Source: Psychroserpens sp. SPM9
GTDB taxonomy: Bacteria > Bacteroidota > Bacteroidia > Flavobacteriales > Flavobacteriaceae
Direction: 5' to 3'
NCBI RefSeq assembly: GCF_025153525.1
Contig: NZ_JANZNR010000002.1
Location: forward strand, 310,001-374,000
DNA: 64,000 nucleotides
Below the pieces are notes generated by a model. That model was given only the letters and a program-made list of their open reading frames with translations. It did no database searches and was not told the DNA's origin. The position numbers were made by a program, and so were the translations under genes. This document shows, in pieces, positions 17,758 to 25,965 of this stretch (its first letter is position 1; every line of letters begins with the position of its first letter).

Positions 17758-18627
17758 ATGAAAATACTTAAATTAACACTTCTGTTCATTTGCGGATTGA
17801 TATTGTCTTGTAGTGATGACCAAGACGATACACCTCAAACGACAGCGCCCAAGCTAATCATTAAATTAAAATTTGACCCTAATCAAGAACGTTTAGGTAA
17901 TCTAGGACAACCCGTTTCGGTGGCATCAGGAAATGCAGCTCAATCACCTACTATAAACAGAATGAGTGCCAATTATATCGAATTTGCTCCAACAGCAACA
18001 ACAGCTTTAGGAACAGGCGAAATTGTATTTGAAGGTGACGAAACTTCTGTTGGTGGCGCTCAAGCTATCGACTTTCAAAACGCCTTGTTTGCCGGAAACA
18101 ACGAGACGTTTTTAGAGGTGCCTTTAAGTGATATTTCCGCAGGAAGCTACGAATGGGTTAGAGTCTCTCTAGCTTATCAGGAAGGCGCCATTAATTTGTT
18201 AGTTAACGGTCAAGATCTCACCGGGACTTTAGCGAGTTTTGTAGGTTATAATTCTTATATCTCTTCATTTGACCTTAATGGGAGTACCATTGAAGTCAAT
18301 GAAAATAAAGCTCAAGGATTTTGGGCGTTTGAAGCTTTAGGATTTACAACACAAGGTCAAGCTCCTGAAGGCGCCACAACAGTTCCCAATCCTTTATTTG
18401 ACTCCTCTCCAATTCCGCAAGGGTCTTGTGTTGTCACAGGAGAATTTGAAAACGGACTGACCATCACAGGTGCTGAAACTCAAGATGTGACAGTCACCTT
18501 ATCATTTTCTATAAATAATAGTTTTGAATGGACAGAAGTTAATCAAGACGGAAAATACGAACCCGAAGCTGGAGAACAAGTGGTCGACATGGGATTGAGA
18601 GGCTTAATTCCTAGTGTTGGAGATTAA
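17758..18627 (+). CDS. Hypothetical lipoprotein
   Basis: 289 residues with a clear lipoprotein signal (MKILKLTLLFICGLILSC, Cys18) followed by an acidic SDDQDDT stretch, a common surface- or outer-membrane-lipoprotein start in Bacteroidota. The mature part is beta-rich and almost free of Lys after residue 45, with conserved-looking elements PKLIIKLKFDPNQERLGNLG, then ISAGSYEWVRVSLAYQEG, and a C-terminal SFSINNSFEW with an acidic DQDGKYEPEAGEQ-like loop that could bind calcium. Family not recognised. It lies 38 bases after the propeller gene and may be cotranscribed. Confidence 0.8.
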   Translation: MKILKLTLLFICGLILSCSDDQDDTPQTTAPKLIIKLKFDPNQERLGNLGQPVSVASGNAAQSPTINRMSANYIEFAPTATTALGTGEIVFEGDETSVGGAQAIDFQNALFAGNNETFLEVPLSDISAGSYEWVRVSLAYQEGAINLLVNGQDLTGTLASFVGYNSYISSFDLNGSTIEVNENKAQGFWAFEALGFTTQGQAPEGATTVPNPLFDSSPIPQGSCVVTGEFENGLTITGAETQDVTVTLSFSINNSFEWTEVNQDGKYEPEAGEQVVDMGLRGLIPSVGD

Positions 18628-18750
18628 CACATCAACAACTACAAAATGATTGCCAAGCATAAGCGCAAGTCATACCTGTTGATTTGAAAATAATTCTAAA
18701 ATTCAACTTTTAATTAAACCGATTCTAAATAACCAAAATAGAGGTTAAAA

Positions 18751-18782
18751 TTTGTCGCTCATCGCTTAGTGCCTTATCTTTG
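18751..18782 (+). promoter_or_regulatory. Putative promoter of the sdh operon
   Basis: TTTG at 18751-18754 and TATCTTTG at 18775-18782 are separated by 20 bases, matching the -33 and -7 elements of the Bacteroidota housekeeping promoter. It is the clearest two-part promoter in the window. Leader about 20 bases to the sdhC ATG. Confidence 0.7.
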
Positions 18783-18809
18783 TTGTACAAATAATTAACT
18801 ACAATTATA

Positions 18810-19496
18810 ATGAGCGGAATTCTAAATTCGTCGATTGGAAGAAAATTTGCTATGGCACTTTCAGCATTCTTCCTTATGATTTTTATCTTACAACATTTTG
18901 CAATTAATAGCCTTTCGGTAATCAATCCAGACACTTTTAATGAAGTCTCTCACTTTATGGGAACGTTTTGGGTGATTCAATACTTATTGCAACCTGTTCT
19001 GATTTTAGGTGTTATTTTCCATTTTGTAATGGGATTTGTTCTGGAGATAAAAAACAACAAGGCAAGACAAATTAGTTATGCAAAAAATAATGGTGCGGCC
19101 AATTCTACATGGATGAGTAGAAACATGATTTGGAGTGGTGGTTTTATTCTTGTGTTTCTTGTCATTCACTTTATCGATTTTTGGATTCCTGAAATAAACA
19201 CAAAGTATATCGCTGGTGATATGTCTGGATTAATAGATCCAAATGTTGCTGATAGCGGTTACAGATACTACGAAGAATTAGTTCATAAATTTGAACCTAT
19301 TTGGAGAGTTGCATTATACTGTTTAGGTTTTATATTCTTAGCGCTCCACTTATTGCATGGCTTTAATTCGGCATTCCAATCGGTTGGCGCAAACAATAAA
19401 TACACAAAAGGTTTAAAAGGATTCGGAAAATTCTATGCTATTGTGATTCCTGTAGGATTTATTTTTATAGCATTATTCCATCATTTTTCTCACTAA
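18810..19496 (+). CDS. sdhC: Succinate dehydrogenase cytochrome b558 subunit
   Basis: 228 residues with five predicted helices (about 16-38, 55-80, 106-128, 165-188, 203-225). This is the single-subunit diheme anchor of type B succinate:quinone oxidoreductases. Candidate heme ligands are the histidines in LQHFAIN, VIFHFVMGF, VIHFIDFW and LHLLHGFNSAFQS. It passes electrons to menaquinone in the inner membrane. The succinate dehydrogenase flavoprotein gene follows 15 bases later. Preceded by a good promoter. Confidence 0.95.
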   Translation: MSGILNSSIGRKFAMALSAFFLMIFILQHFAINSLSVINPDTFNEVSHFMGTFWVIQYLLQPVLILGVIFHFVMGFVLEIKNNKARQISYAKNNGAANSTWMSRNMIWSGGFILVFLVIHFIDFWIPEINTKYIAGDMSGLIDPNVADSGYRYYEELVHKFEPIWRVALYCLGFIFLALHLLHGFNSAFQSVGANNKYTKGLKGFGKFYAIVIPVGFIFIALFHHFSH

Positions 19497-19511
19497 AAAA
19501 CACATCTAAAT

Positions 19512-21524
19512 ATGGCTTTAGATTCTAAAATACCAAACGGTCCAATTGCAGACAAATGGACAAATTATAAAAATCATATCGACTTAGTCAATCCAGCAAA
19601 CAAACGTAATATTGATGTTATTGTTGTAGGTACTGGATTAGCTGGTGGATCGGCTGCGGCTACCTTAGCAGAGCTTGGTTATAACGTTAAAGCATTTTGT
19701 TTTCAGGATTCTCCAAGACGTGCGCATTCTATTGCTGCTCAAGGTGGAATTAATGCTGCAAAAAATTATCAGGGTGACGGCGATTCAACCTACAGATTGT
19801 TTTATGACACCGTAAAAGGTGGTGATTACCGTTCGCGTGAAGCTAACGTATATCGCTTGGCTGAAGTGTCTGCAAACATTATCGACCAATGTGTTGCGCA
19901 AGGAGTTCCTTTTGCACGTGAATATGGTGGTTTATTAGACAACCGCTCGTTTGGAGGCGTTTTAGTATCCAGAACATTTTATGCTGCCGGACAAACCGGA
20001 CAACAATTATTATTAGGAGCCTATTCTGCCATGAACCGTCAAATTGGTCGTGGTAAAATTAAAATGTATAACCGTCATGAAATGTTAGACGTTGTTATCG
20101 TTGACGGAAAAGCTCGTGGTATTATCACACGTAATTTAATTACTGGTGAAATTGAAAGACACTCAGCCCATGCTGTCGTCTTAGGAACAGGTGGCTATGG
20201 TAATGTGTTTTTCTTATCAACTAACGCTATGGGTTCTAATGTAACAGCTGCATGGAAAGCACACAAACGTGGTGCTTACTTTGCGAATCCGTGTTACACA
20301 CAAATTCACCCAACCTGTATTCCAGTATCTGGAGACCATCAGTCTAAGCTTACATTGATGTCGGAGTCTTTACGTAATGACGGACGTATTTGGGTGCCTA
20401 AAAAAATAGAAGATGTTGAAGCTATTCGCAATAAAACATTAAAGCCTAAAGATATTCCCGAAGCAGATCGCGATTATTACTTAGAACGTCGTTATCCTGC
20501 CTTCGGAAACCTTGTACCTCGTGATGTAGCTTCACGTGCTGCTAAAGAACGTTGTGATGCTGGTTATGGTGTTAATGCAACCGGTGAAGCGGTATTTTTA
20601 GATTTTGCTTCTGCGATTCAACGTTACGGAAAGGAGCAAGCTCACGTTAAAGGTTTAGATGAAAACGATGCTGCTTTAGTTAAAAAACTAGGGCAAGAGG
20701 TTGTTAAAAATAAATACGGAAACTTATTCCAGATGTATGAAAAAATTGTAGATCAAGATCCGTACAATACACCAATGATGATTTATCCAGCAGTGCATTA
20801 TACCATGGGTGGAATCTGGGTAGATTATAACTTAATGACAACCGTTCCTGGTTTATACTGTATCGGTGAAGCCAATTTCTCAGATCATGGTGCTAACCGA
20901 CTAGGAGCTTCGGCTTTAATGCAAGGTTTAGCCGATGGCTATTTTGTATTACCATATACCATTGGTGATTATTTATCTGATGATATTCGTACAGGACCAA
21001 TTTCTACCGATACTAAAGAATTTGTCGCTGCTGAAAATGAGGTTAAAGAAAGACTAAATTTCTTTGTGACTAATGACGGACAACATTCTGTTGATTATTT
21101 CCACAAGAAATTAGGTAAAATCATGTGGAATAAAGTAGGAATGTCTCGTAACGTAAAAGGTTTAACCGAAGCCATTTCAGAAATAAAAGCGTTAAGAGAA
21201 CAATTCTGGAAAGAGGTAAAAGTGCCGGGTACTAACGAAGAATACAATGAAGAATTGGCTAAAGCTGGACGTGTTGCAGATTTCTTAGAACTCGGGGAAT
21301 TATTCGCTAAAGATGCTTTAAATAGAGAAGAATCTTGTGGTGGACATTTTAGAGAAGATGCTGTTGAACTCGATGGAGAGCAAAAAGGAGAAGCAAAGCG
21401 TGACGATGAAAACTTTGCTTATGTTGCCGCTTGGGAATACAAAGGAGAACCTAGTGATGCCGTTTTACATAAAGAACAACTCGAATTTAAAGACATCGAA
21501 TTGAAACAAAGAAGTTATAAATAA
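19512..21524 (+). CDS. sdhA: Succinate dehydrogenase flavoprotein subunit
   Basis: 670 residues. The FAD site is at the N-terminus ([19 protein letters not shown]), the flavinylation region is [18 protein letters not shown], active-site segments include HPTCIP and [18 protein letters not shown], and [19 protein letters not shown] is the second FAD contact. The C-terminal helical region ends in a charged tail. It oxidises succinate to fumarate at the cytoplasmic face. The 18-base gap to the next gene and the 15-base gap behind it place it in the sdh operon. Length and motifs match the type B SdhA/FrdA of Bacteroidota. Confidence 0.97.
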   Translation: MALDSKIPNGPIADKWTNYKNHIDLVNPANKRNIDVIVVGTGLAGGSAAATLAELGYNVKAFCFQDSPRRAHSIAAQGGINAAKNYQGDGDSTYRLFYDTVKGGDYRSREANVYRLAEVSANIIDQCVAQGVPFAREYGGLLDNRSFGGVLVSRTFYAAGQTGQQLLLGAYSAMNRQIGRGKIKMYNRHEMLDVVIVDGKARGIITRNLITGEIERHSAHAVVLGTGGYGNVFFLSTNAMGSNVTAAWKAHKRGAYFANPCYTQIHPTCIPVSGDHQSKLTLMSESLRNDGRIWVPKKIEDVEAIRNKTLKPKDIPEADRDYYLERRYPAFGNLVPRDVASRAAKERCDAGYGVNATGEAVFLDFASAIQRYGKEQAHVKGLDENDAALVKKLGQEVVKNKYGNLFQMYEKIVDQDPYNTPMMIYPAVHYTMGGIWVDYNLMTTVPGLYCIGEANFSDHGANRLGASALMQGLADGYFVLPYTIGDYLSDDIRTGPISTDTKEFVAAENEVKERLNFFVTNDGQHSVDYFHKKLGKIMWNKVGMSRNVKGLTEAISEIKALREQFWKEVKVPGTNEEYNEELAKAGRVADFLELGELFAKDALNREESCGGHFREDAVELDGEQKGEAKRDDENFAYVAAWEYKGEPSDAVLHKEQLEFKDIELKQRSYK

Positions 21525-21541
21525 CCAACTAAACTAAACCG

Positions 21542-21904
21542 ATGAATACGCATACGCTTAAATTAAAACTCAAAAGAATTGACCCTGTTAAATACGCAAC
21601 TATTTCTGCCTTGCTAACAGCCTTAATTGTACTTATTTTATTTGTGCCATTCTTTCTGCTTTTTTCACTTGTAGGTGCTGGATCTGCTTCTGGTTTTGGT
21701 GAAGGAGCTGCTATTTTTGGAGGTGGCGTTTTTATCATCATTTTAGCACCAATTATTTATGGCGTTGTCGCCTTTATTGTCACATTAATTTCTACAGCAT
21801 TACTCAACTTTATTTTAAAGAAAACGGGAGGTTTAGATATTGATTTTGAAAAAACCGGTTTAGAAATTTCTGAAATTGGTAAAGACCACAGAATAGAACA
21901 GTAA
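21542..21904 (+). CDS. Small membrane protein encoded between sdhA and sdhB
   Basis: 120 residues. The N-terminus is basic (LKLKLKRIDPVKYATI), followed by a long hydrophobic helix (about 20-46), a Gly-rich loop (GAGSASGFGEGAAIFGGG) and a second helix pair (about 60-90); the C-terminal 25 residues are soluble. The layout resembles the DUF3566-type small membrane proteins (KIDP start, two or more helices), which is suggestive only. It is not a heme-binding anchor: no histidine lies in its helices. It sits 17 bases after sdhA and 12 bases before sdhB, so it must be cotranscribed. A role in assembling or modulating the complex is inference. Confidence 0.85.
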   Translation: MNTHTLKLKLKRIDPVKYATISALLTALIVLILFVPFFLLFSLVGAGSASGFGEGAAIFGGGVFIIILAPIIYGVVAFIVTLISTALLNFILKKTGGLDIDFEKTGLEISEIGKDHRIEQ

Positions 21905-21916
21905 AAAACACTTGTT

Positions 21917-22663
21917 ATGAACTTAACATTAAAAATATGGCGTCAAAAAAACGCCGATACCAAAGGGAAATTAGTCGACTATAGCCTTAGCGATGTGTCT
22001 CCAGATATGTCTTTTCTTGAAATGTTAGATGTTTTAAACGAACAGCTCATCAACAAAGGAGAAGAACCTGTTGCTTTCGATCATGATTGTCGTGAAGGCA
22101 TCTGCGGAATGTGCTCACTGTATATTAATGGTGAAGCTCACGGACCCGATCGAGGTGTGACAACATGCCAACTCCACATGCGTATGTTTAAAGATGGAGA
22201 TACAATCTATATCGAGCCTTTTAGAGCGAAAGCATTTCCTGTAATTAAAGATTTAATCGTCGATAGAAGTTCCTTTGATCGTATTCAACATGCTGGTGGA
22301 TTTATTTCGGTAAATACCTCTGGAAACACGATTGATGCCAACGCCATTCCTGTTAATAAAGAAGATGCCGATGATGCGTTTGCAGCTGCCACCTGTATTG
22401 GCTGTGGTGCTTGTGTTGCTTCTTGTAAAAACTCAAGTGCAATGTTATTTGTTGGTGCCAAAGTATCGCAATTTGCCTTACTGCCACAAGGAAAAGTTGA
22501 AGCGACAGATCGTGTTTTAAATATGGTCAAACAAATGGATGAAGAAGGTTTTGGAAACTGTACCAATACTGGAGCTTGCGAAGTTGAATGTCCTAAAGGC
22601 ATTTCTTTAGAAAACATTGCTCGTATGAATCAAGAGTATTTAAAAGCAGCGCTTAAAGGTTAA
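21917..22663 (+). CDS. sdhB: Succinate dehydrogenase iron-sulfur subunit
   Basis: 248 residues. The [2Fe-2S] cysteines are in [13 protein letters not shown] and the later TCQLHM; the [4Fe-4S] and [3Fe-4S] cysteines are in [14 protein letters not shown] and [15 protein letters not shown]. It links the flavin of SdhA to the hemes of SdhC. Long form of the type seen in class B enzymes of Bacteroidota and Epsilonproteobacteria. Last gene of the operon, followed by a good terminator at 22693-22722. Confidence 0.96.
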   Translation: MNLTLKIWRQKNADTKGKLVDYSLSDVSPDMSFLEMLDVLNEQLINKGEEPVAFDHDCREGICGMCSLYINGEAHGPDRGVTTCQLHMRMFKDGDTIYIEPFRAKAFPVIKDLIVDRSSFDRIQHAGGFISVNTSGNTIDANAIPVNKEDADDAFAAATCIGCGACVASCKNSSAMLFVGAKVSQFALLPQGKVEATDRVLNMVKQMDEEGFGNCTNTGACEVECPKGISLENIARMNQEYLKAALKG

Positions 22664-22692
22664 GCTAACCAACCAAATTCTAAATATATTTT

Positions 22693-22722
22693 AAGCCCAA
22701 GTTGTAGCGACTTGGGTTTTTT
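22693..22722 (+). terminator. Rho-independent terminator of the sdh operon
   Basis: Stem CCCAAGT (22696-22702) with ACTTGGG (22710-22716), extended by three weaker pairs, loop TGTAGCG, followed by six T. It lies 30 bases after the sdhB stop. Confidence 0.85.
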
Positions 22723-22748
22723 CGTTTCTTTATACTTCAAACAACAGC

Positions 22749-24518
22749 ATGAACACGCCCTTATCATTTTATAAATCCGAATTAGCTCAACACCAAGCTG
22801 AAGTAAGTAGCCTTCAAAAACGGATGATACTTCTAAGTGCATTGCGCTTATCACTATTTATAGCCACCATTGCTGGTATATACTTCACTCGTTCTAATTG
22901 GCAAATCGCAACGGTGATTGGCATTATTGGATCTGGTGCCTTTCTATTCTTATTGTCAAAATATACAGATGTTAAAGCCAAACGAAAACGCCATCAAGCT
23001 CTCATTCAAATTAATGAAGAGGAGTTAAACATTGCAGCGGGTGATTTTCACCACAGAGATACGGGTTTACAATTTCAAGAGCCCAAACACTTTTATAGTT
23101 TAGATATCGATCTCTTCGGAAAAGGATCTTTTTTTCAATTCACCAACCGAACTAGCACTTCCGAAGGCCAAGAACAACTTGCCAATGCGCTCAAAGCTAA
23201 TCAAATTGCGCACATTGAAAAACGTCAAAATGGCATTAGAGAATTATCTGAAAAACCGAAATGGTCCCAACTTTACGCTGCAACGGCAAGCTTAATACAA
23301 ACCGAAACACCAGCTGTAAAAATAATTGAATGGTTAAAAACGCATCGGTCTTATATTCCAAATTTTATGAGATGGATTCCCTTGCTTTTTTCATTACTAT
23401 CCTTGAGTTTATTAACCCTCGGAATTCTAAAAATAATAGATATAGTTTTGTTTGGATATTGGATTTTTGTCGGATTTGCAATCACAGGTGTCTATTTAAA
23501 AAATATCAATAAACTCGCTGTTAACAGTGATAAAATGAAAGACACCTTTAGGCAATATGCTGCGCTTTTACTCCAAATTGAAAATGAAGATTTTTCTTCA
23601 GAATTATTGAAAGAGAAACAGCAAAAAATTCAATCTGAAAACAAAAAAGCATCCGCAATTTTTTCCGAATTTTCGAAACATTTAGATGCTTTAGATAATC
23701 GAAATAATTTAATTGGAGCTGTTTTTGGAAATGGATACCTTTTATCCGATATTCGAAATGCTTACAGAGTTGAACAGTGGATTGCTAAATATGCGCACAA
23801 AGTTGAAGATTGGTTTGACGTGGTGTCTTTCTTTGATGCTTATAACAGCTTGGGCACTTATGCATTTAACCACCCAACACATGTATACCCTAAAATTCAC
23901 AATAAAAAAGCGGTTATTGAAGCCAAAGATTTAGGACACCCTTTATTAGACCAATCCAAACGCGTTGATAGCAATGTTACTATAAATGACCAGGAGTTTT
24001 TTATTGTTACAGGTGCCAATATGGCTGGTAAAAGTACTTTTTTGAGAACCATTTCCTTACATATTGTGATGGCAAATATGGGCTTACCTGTTTGCGCAAG
24101 CTCTAGTAATTATACGCCTGTTAAACTTATTACAAGCATGCGAACCAGTGATTCACTAACTGATGACAGTAGTTATTTCTTTAGTGAATTAACTCGTTTA
24201 AAATTTATTGTTGATGCCATAGACAAAGAGCCTTATTTTATTATTCTGGATGAAATATTAAAAGGAACTAACAGTACAGATAAGGCTATAGGCTCCCGAA
24301 AGTTTGTAGAAAAACTAGTTGCCGGAAATGCCACAGGAATAATTGCGACCCATGATTTGAGCCTTTGCGAAATTTCTGAAGAACTCAACGAGGTCAAAAA
24401 CTATTATTTTGATGCCGAGATTGTAAATGATGAACTCTATTTTGACTATAGATTTAAAAAAGGCATTTGTCAAAATATGAATGCAAGCTTTCTACTGAAG
24501 AAAATGGAGATTGTTTAA
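22749..24518 (+). CDS. Membrane-anchored MutS-family ATPase
   Basis: 589 residues. The C-terminal third is a MutS-type ABC ATPase: Walker A TGANMAGKST (about 421-430), conserved MRTSDSLTDDSSYFFSEL, Walker B FIILDEILKGTNSTD and the ATHD switch. The N-terminal half is not the mismatch-recognition domain: it has two hydrophobic helices at about 28-46 and 52-71 and another pair at about 201-250. The middle (260-400) is a helical lever-like region. Such membrane-linked MutS-like proteins occur in Bacteroidota; role unknown, and classical mismatch repair is unlikely because the DNA-reading domain is absent. It follows the sdh terminator and ends at a terminator shared with rpmA. Confidence 0.88.
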   Translation: MNTPLSFYKSELAQHQAEVSSLQKRMILLSALRLSLFIATIAGIYFTRSNWQIATVIGIIGSGAFLFLLSKYTDVKAKRKRHQALIQINEEELNIAAGDFHHRDTGLQFQEPKHFYSLDIDLFGKGSFFQFTNRTSTSEGQEQLANALKANQIAHIEKRQNGIRELSEKPKWSQLYAATASLIQTETPAVKIIEWLKTHRSYIPNFMRWIPLLFSLLSLSLLTLGILKIIDIVLFGYWIFVGFAITGVYLKNINKLAVNSDKMKDTFRQYAALLLQIENEDFSSELLKEKQQKIQSENKKASAIFSEFSKHLDALDNRNNLIGAVFGNGYLLSDIRNAYRVEQWIAKYAHKVEDWFDVVSFFDAYNSLGTYAFNHPTHVYPKIHNKKAVIEAKDLGHPLLDQSKRVDSNVTINDQEFFIVTGANMAGKSTFLRTISLHIVMANMGLPVCASSSNYTPVKLITSMRTSDSLTDDSSYFFSELTRLKFIVDAIDKEPYFIILDEILKGTNSTDKAIGSRKFVEKLVAGNATGIIATHDLSLCEISEELNEVKNYYFDAEIVNDELYFDYRFKKGICQNMNASFLLKKMEIV

Positions 24519-24570
24519 GTTTACGATGTCCTCAGAAGGAGGCAGATAATCAACTAAAAAATAGAAAACA

Positions 24571-24600
24571 AAAAACCCATTCTTTTCAGAATGGGTTTTT
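24571..24600. terminator. Bidirectional terminator between the MutS-like gene and rpmA
   Basis: A 13-bp perfect stem (24571-24583 with 24588-24600), starting AAAAACCCAT, with a TTTC loop. A runs on one side and T runs on the other let it work for both convergent transcripts. Confidence 0.88.
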
Positions 24601-24623
24601 AAAATTTTAGAGATAAAATTCAA

Positions 24624-24884
24624 TTAAGCTTCAAAAGGCTCAACAGAAACAAAAGATTTACCATCTTTTTTCTTTGTGAATTTTACGACACCATCAACTT
24701 TAGCGTGTAAAGTGTGGTCTTTTCCGCCATACACATTTTCACCTGGGTGATGTGTATTACCTCTTTGTCTTACGATAATGTTTCCAGCGATTGCCGCTTG
24801 TCCACCAAAAATCTTCACACCTAAGCGTTTCGATTCTGATTCTCTACCGTTTTTAGAACTACCTACTCCTTTTTTATGAGCCAT
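24624..24884 (-). CDS. rpmA: 50S ribosomal protein L27
   Basis: 86 residues with the typical start [20 protein letters not shown] and the conserved [16 protein letters not shown] and [16 protein letters not shown] (A-site-facing protein of the large subunit). No N-terminal extension of the cleaved Firmicutes type. It lies 43 bases after rplU in the usual L21-L27 order and ends at a bidirectional terminator. Confidence 0.97.
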   Translation of the reverse strand: MAHKKGVGSSKNGRESESKRLGVKIFGGQAAIAGNIIVRQRGNTHHPGENVYGGKDHTLHAKVDGVVKFTKKKDGKSFVSVEPFEA

Positions 24885-24927
24885 TGTCTTAAGGTTTTAT
24901 ATTGTTATACTTAAGTGTTATTGAAAT

Positions 24928-25620
24928 TTATTTTTCAATACCACCATCTAATCTGTCTTGTAATTCTTTAAGCTCGTCCCACTTTCCATCGGCAGCTAAT
25001 TTCGCTTGCTTTGGCCAAGTATCTGTAACGATGTGTGCTAATCTTGAACTTGCTTCAGATAACACCGCGCTTAATTCTTCTGGTTTAGCTTTTGCAACTT
25101 TAGCAAAAGTTTCATATCCAGCATTTACCAATGCTTCAGCAGCTTTTGGTCCAGCACCTTCAATTTTCTTTAAATCGTCGGCCTTTCCTGTTGCTTTTTT
25201 AACAGCAGCTTTAGGTGCCGCTTTTTTAGCTTCAGTTTTTGCTTCTACTTTTGGTTCAGCTTTTTTAGTTTCTTTTTTTGGAGCAGCTTCTTTTGCTGGC
25301 TTAGCTCCTGAAGAAACGATAGTTTCGATTACGATTTCAGATAAAGATTGTCTGTGTCCATTTTTTACACGGTAACCTTTTCTTCTTTTCTTTTTGAAAA
25401 CTATCACTTTATCACCTTTAAGGTGCTTTAAGACTTTAGCACTTACTTGTGCTCCGTCTATAGCTGGGGCGCCTAAAGTTACATTGTTACCATCGCCTAT
25501 TAAAAGAACATTATCGAAAGAAACTTTCTTACCTTCTTCTACTGCTAAACGGTTAACAAAAACTTTTTGGTCTTTTTCAACTTTAAATTGATGCCCTGCT
25601 ATCTCTACAATTGCGTACAT
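24928..25620 (-). CDS. rplU: 50S ribosomal protein L21 with C-terminal helix-hairpin-helix extension
   Basis: 230 residues, more than twice the usual length of about 103. Residues 1-103 are a complete L21 (MYAIVEIAGHQFKV; IVFKKKRRKGYRVKNGHRQ). Residues 106-147 are an Ala/Lys/Pro-rich linker with KAEPK- and KKAAPK-like repeats. Residues 148-230 form a helical domain with the hairpin sequence LKKIEGAGPKAAEALVNAGY, like the small helix-hairpin-helix units of DNA- or RNA-binding proteins. The frame is continuous, so it is a true fusion. The linker and domain probably project from the ribosome. A -7 box lies about 63 bases upstream. Confidence 0.95.
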   Translation of the reverse strand: MYAIVEIAGHQFKVEKDQKVFVNRLAVEEGKKVSFDNVLLIGDGNNVTLGAPAIDGAQVSAKVLKHLKGDKVIVFKKKRRKGYRVKNGHRQSLSEIVIETIVSSGAKPAKEAAPKKETKKAEPKVEAKTEAKKAAPKAAVKKATGKADDLKKIEGAGPKAAEALVNAGYETFAKVAKAKPEELSAVLSEASSRLAHIVTDTWPKQAKLAADGKWDELKELQDRLDGGIEK

Positions 25621-25682
25621 AGCGTAACGTTTTTATTAATTATTTTGTTCAAAATGTGTGCTATCTCTTCAGAAAGCGGGTG

Positions 25683-25690
25683 CAAATATA
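25683..25690 (-). promoter_or_regulatory. Putative -7 box of rplU-rpmA
   Basis: TATATTTG on the minus strand, perfect TAnnTTTG; predicted leader about 55 bases. Confidence 0.6.
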
Positions 25691-25863
25691 CATTCTAATT
25701 AATTAATTTACAAACGATTTATAAGTTTTGATTTAATTCTCTCGTATTTATCATTTTATGCAAAAATCAGGAGGCATCACTTTTAAACTCCATAAAACAA
25801 CTGAAACTCAAATTTTAAGATTTTTTTCTCAGTAAAAATGCGAAAAAAGGTATCCCTATTCCC

Positions 25864-25871
25864 TATTTTTG
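25864..25871 (+). promoter_or_regulatory. Putative -7 box of the M16 peptidase operon
   Basis: TATTTTTG, perfect TAnnTTTG; transcription would start near 25878, giving a leader of about 88 bases that begins with the inverted repeat at 25876-25910. Confidence 0.5.
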
Positions 25872-25875
25872 TGGA

Positions 25876-25910
25876 ATTAGTGTAACTTTTTATCTAAATG
25901 GTACACTAAT
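25876..25910 (+). repeat. Inverted repeat at the start of the M16 operon leader
   Basis: ATTAGTGTA (25876-25884) and TACACTAAT (25902-25910) are perfect inverted copies separated by 17 bases. It could be an operator next to the -7 box or a hairpin at the very 5' end of the transcript. Confidence 0.55.
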
Positions 25911-25965
25911 CACGCAACTTGAAAATAATGAAATCAAACTCACAATTAATTTAAAACAAATCACA

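Larger units (their letters stand above)
25621..25965. other. Divergent promoter region between rplU and the M16 genes
   Basis: 345 bases without a gene. It holds a -7 box for rplU on the minus strand (25683-25690), a -7 box for the M16 operon on the plus strand (25864-25871) and a 9-base inverted repeat just after the latter (25876-25910). The middle part is AT-rich with nothing recognisable. Confidence 0.7.

Noticed and set aside
24902-25375. Long frame opposite the rplU extension (157 codons, plus strand)
   Set aside because: It is antisense to the Ala/Lys-rich linker of L21, whose biased codons leave the opposite frame open; its Ala/Phe/Ser-rich translation resembles no protein and L21-L27 is certain.
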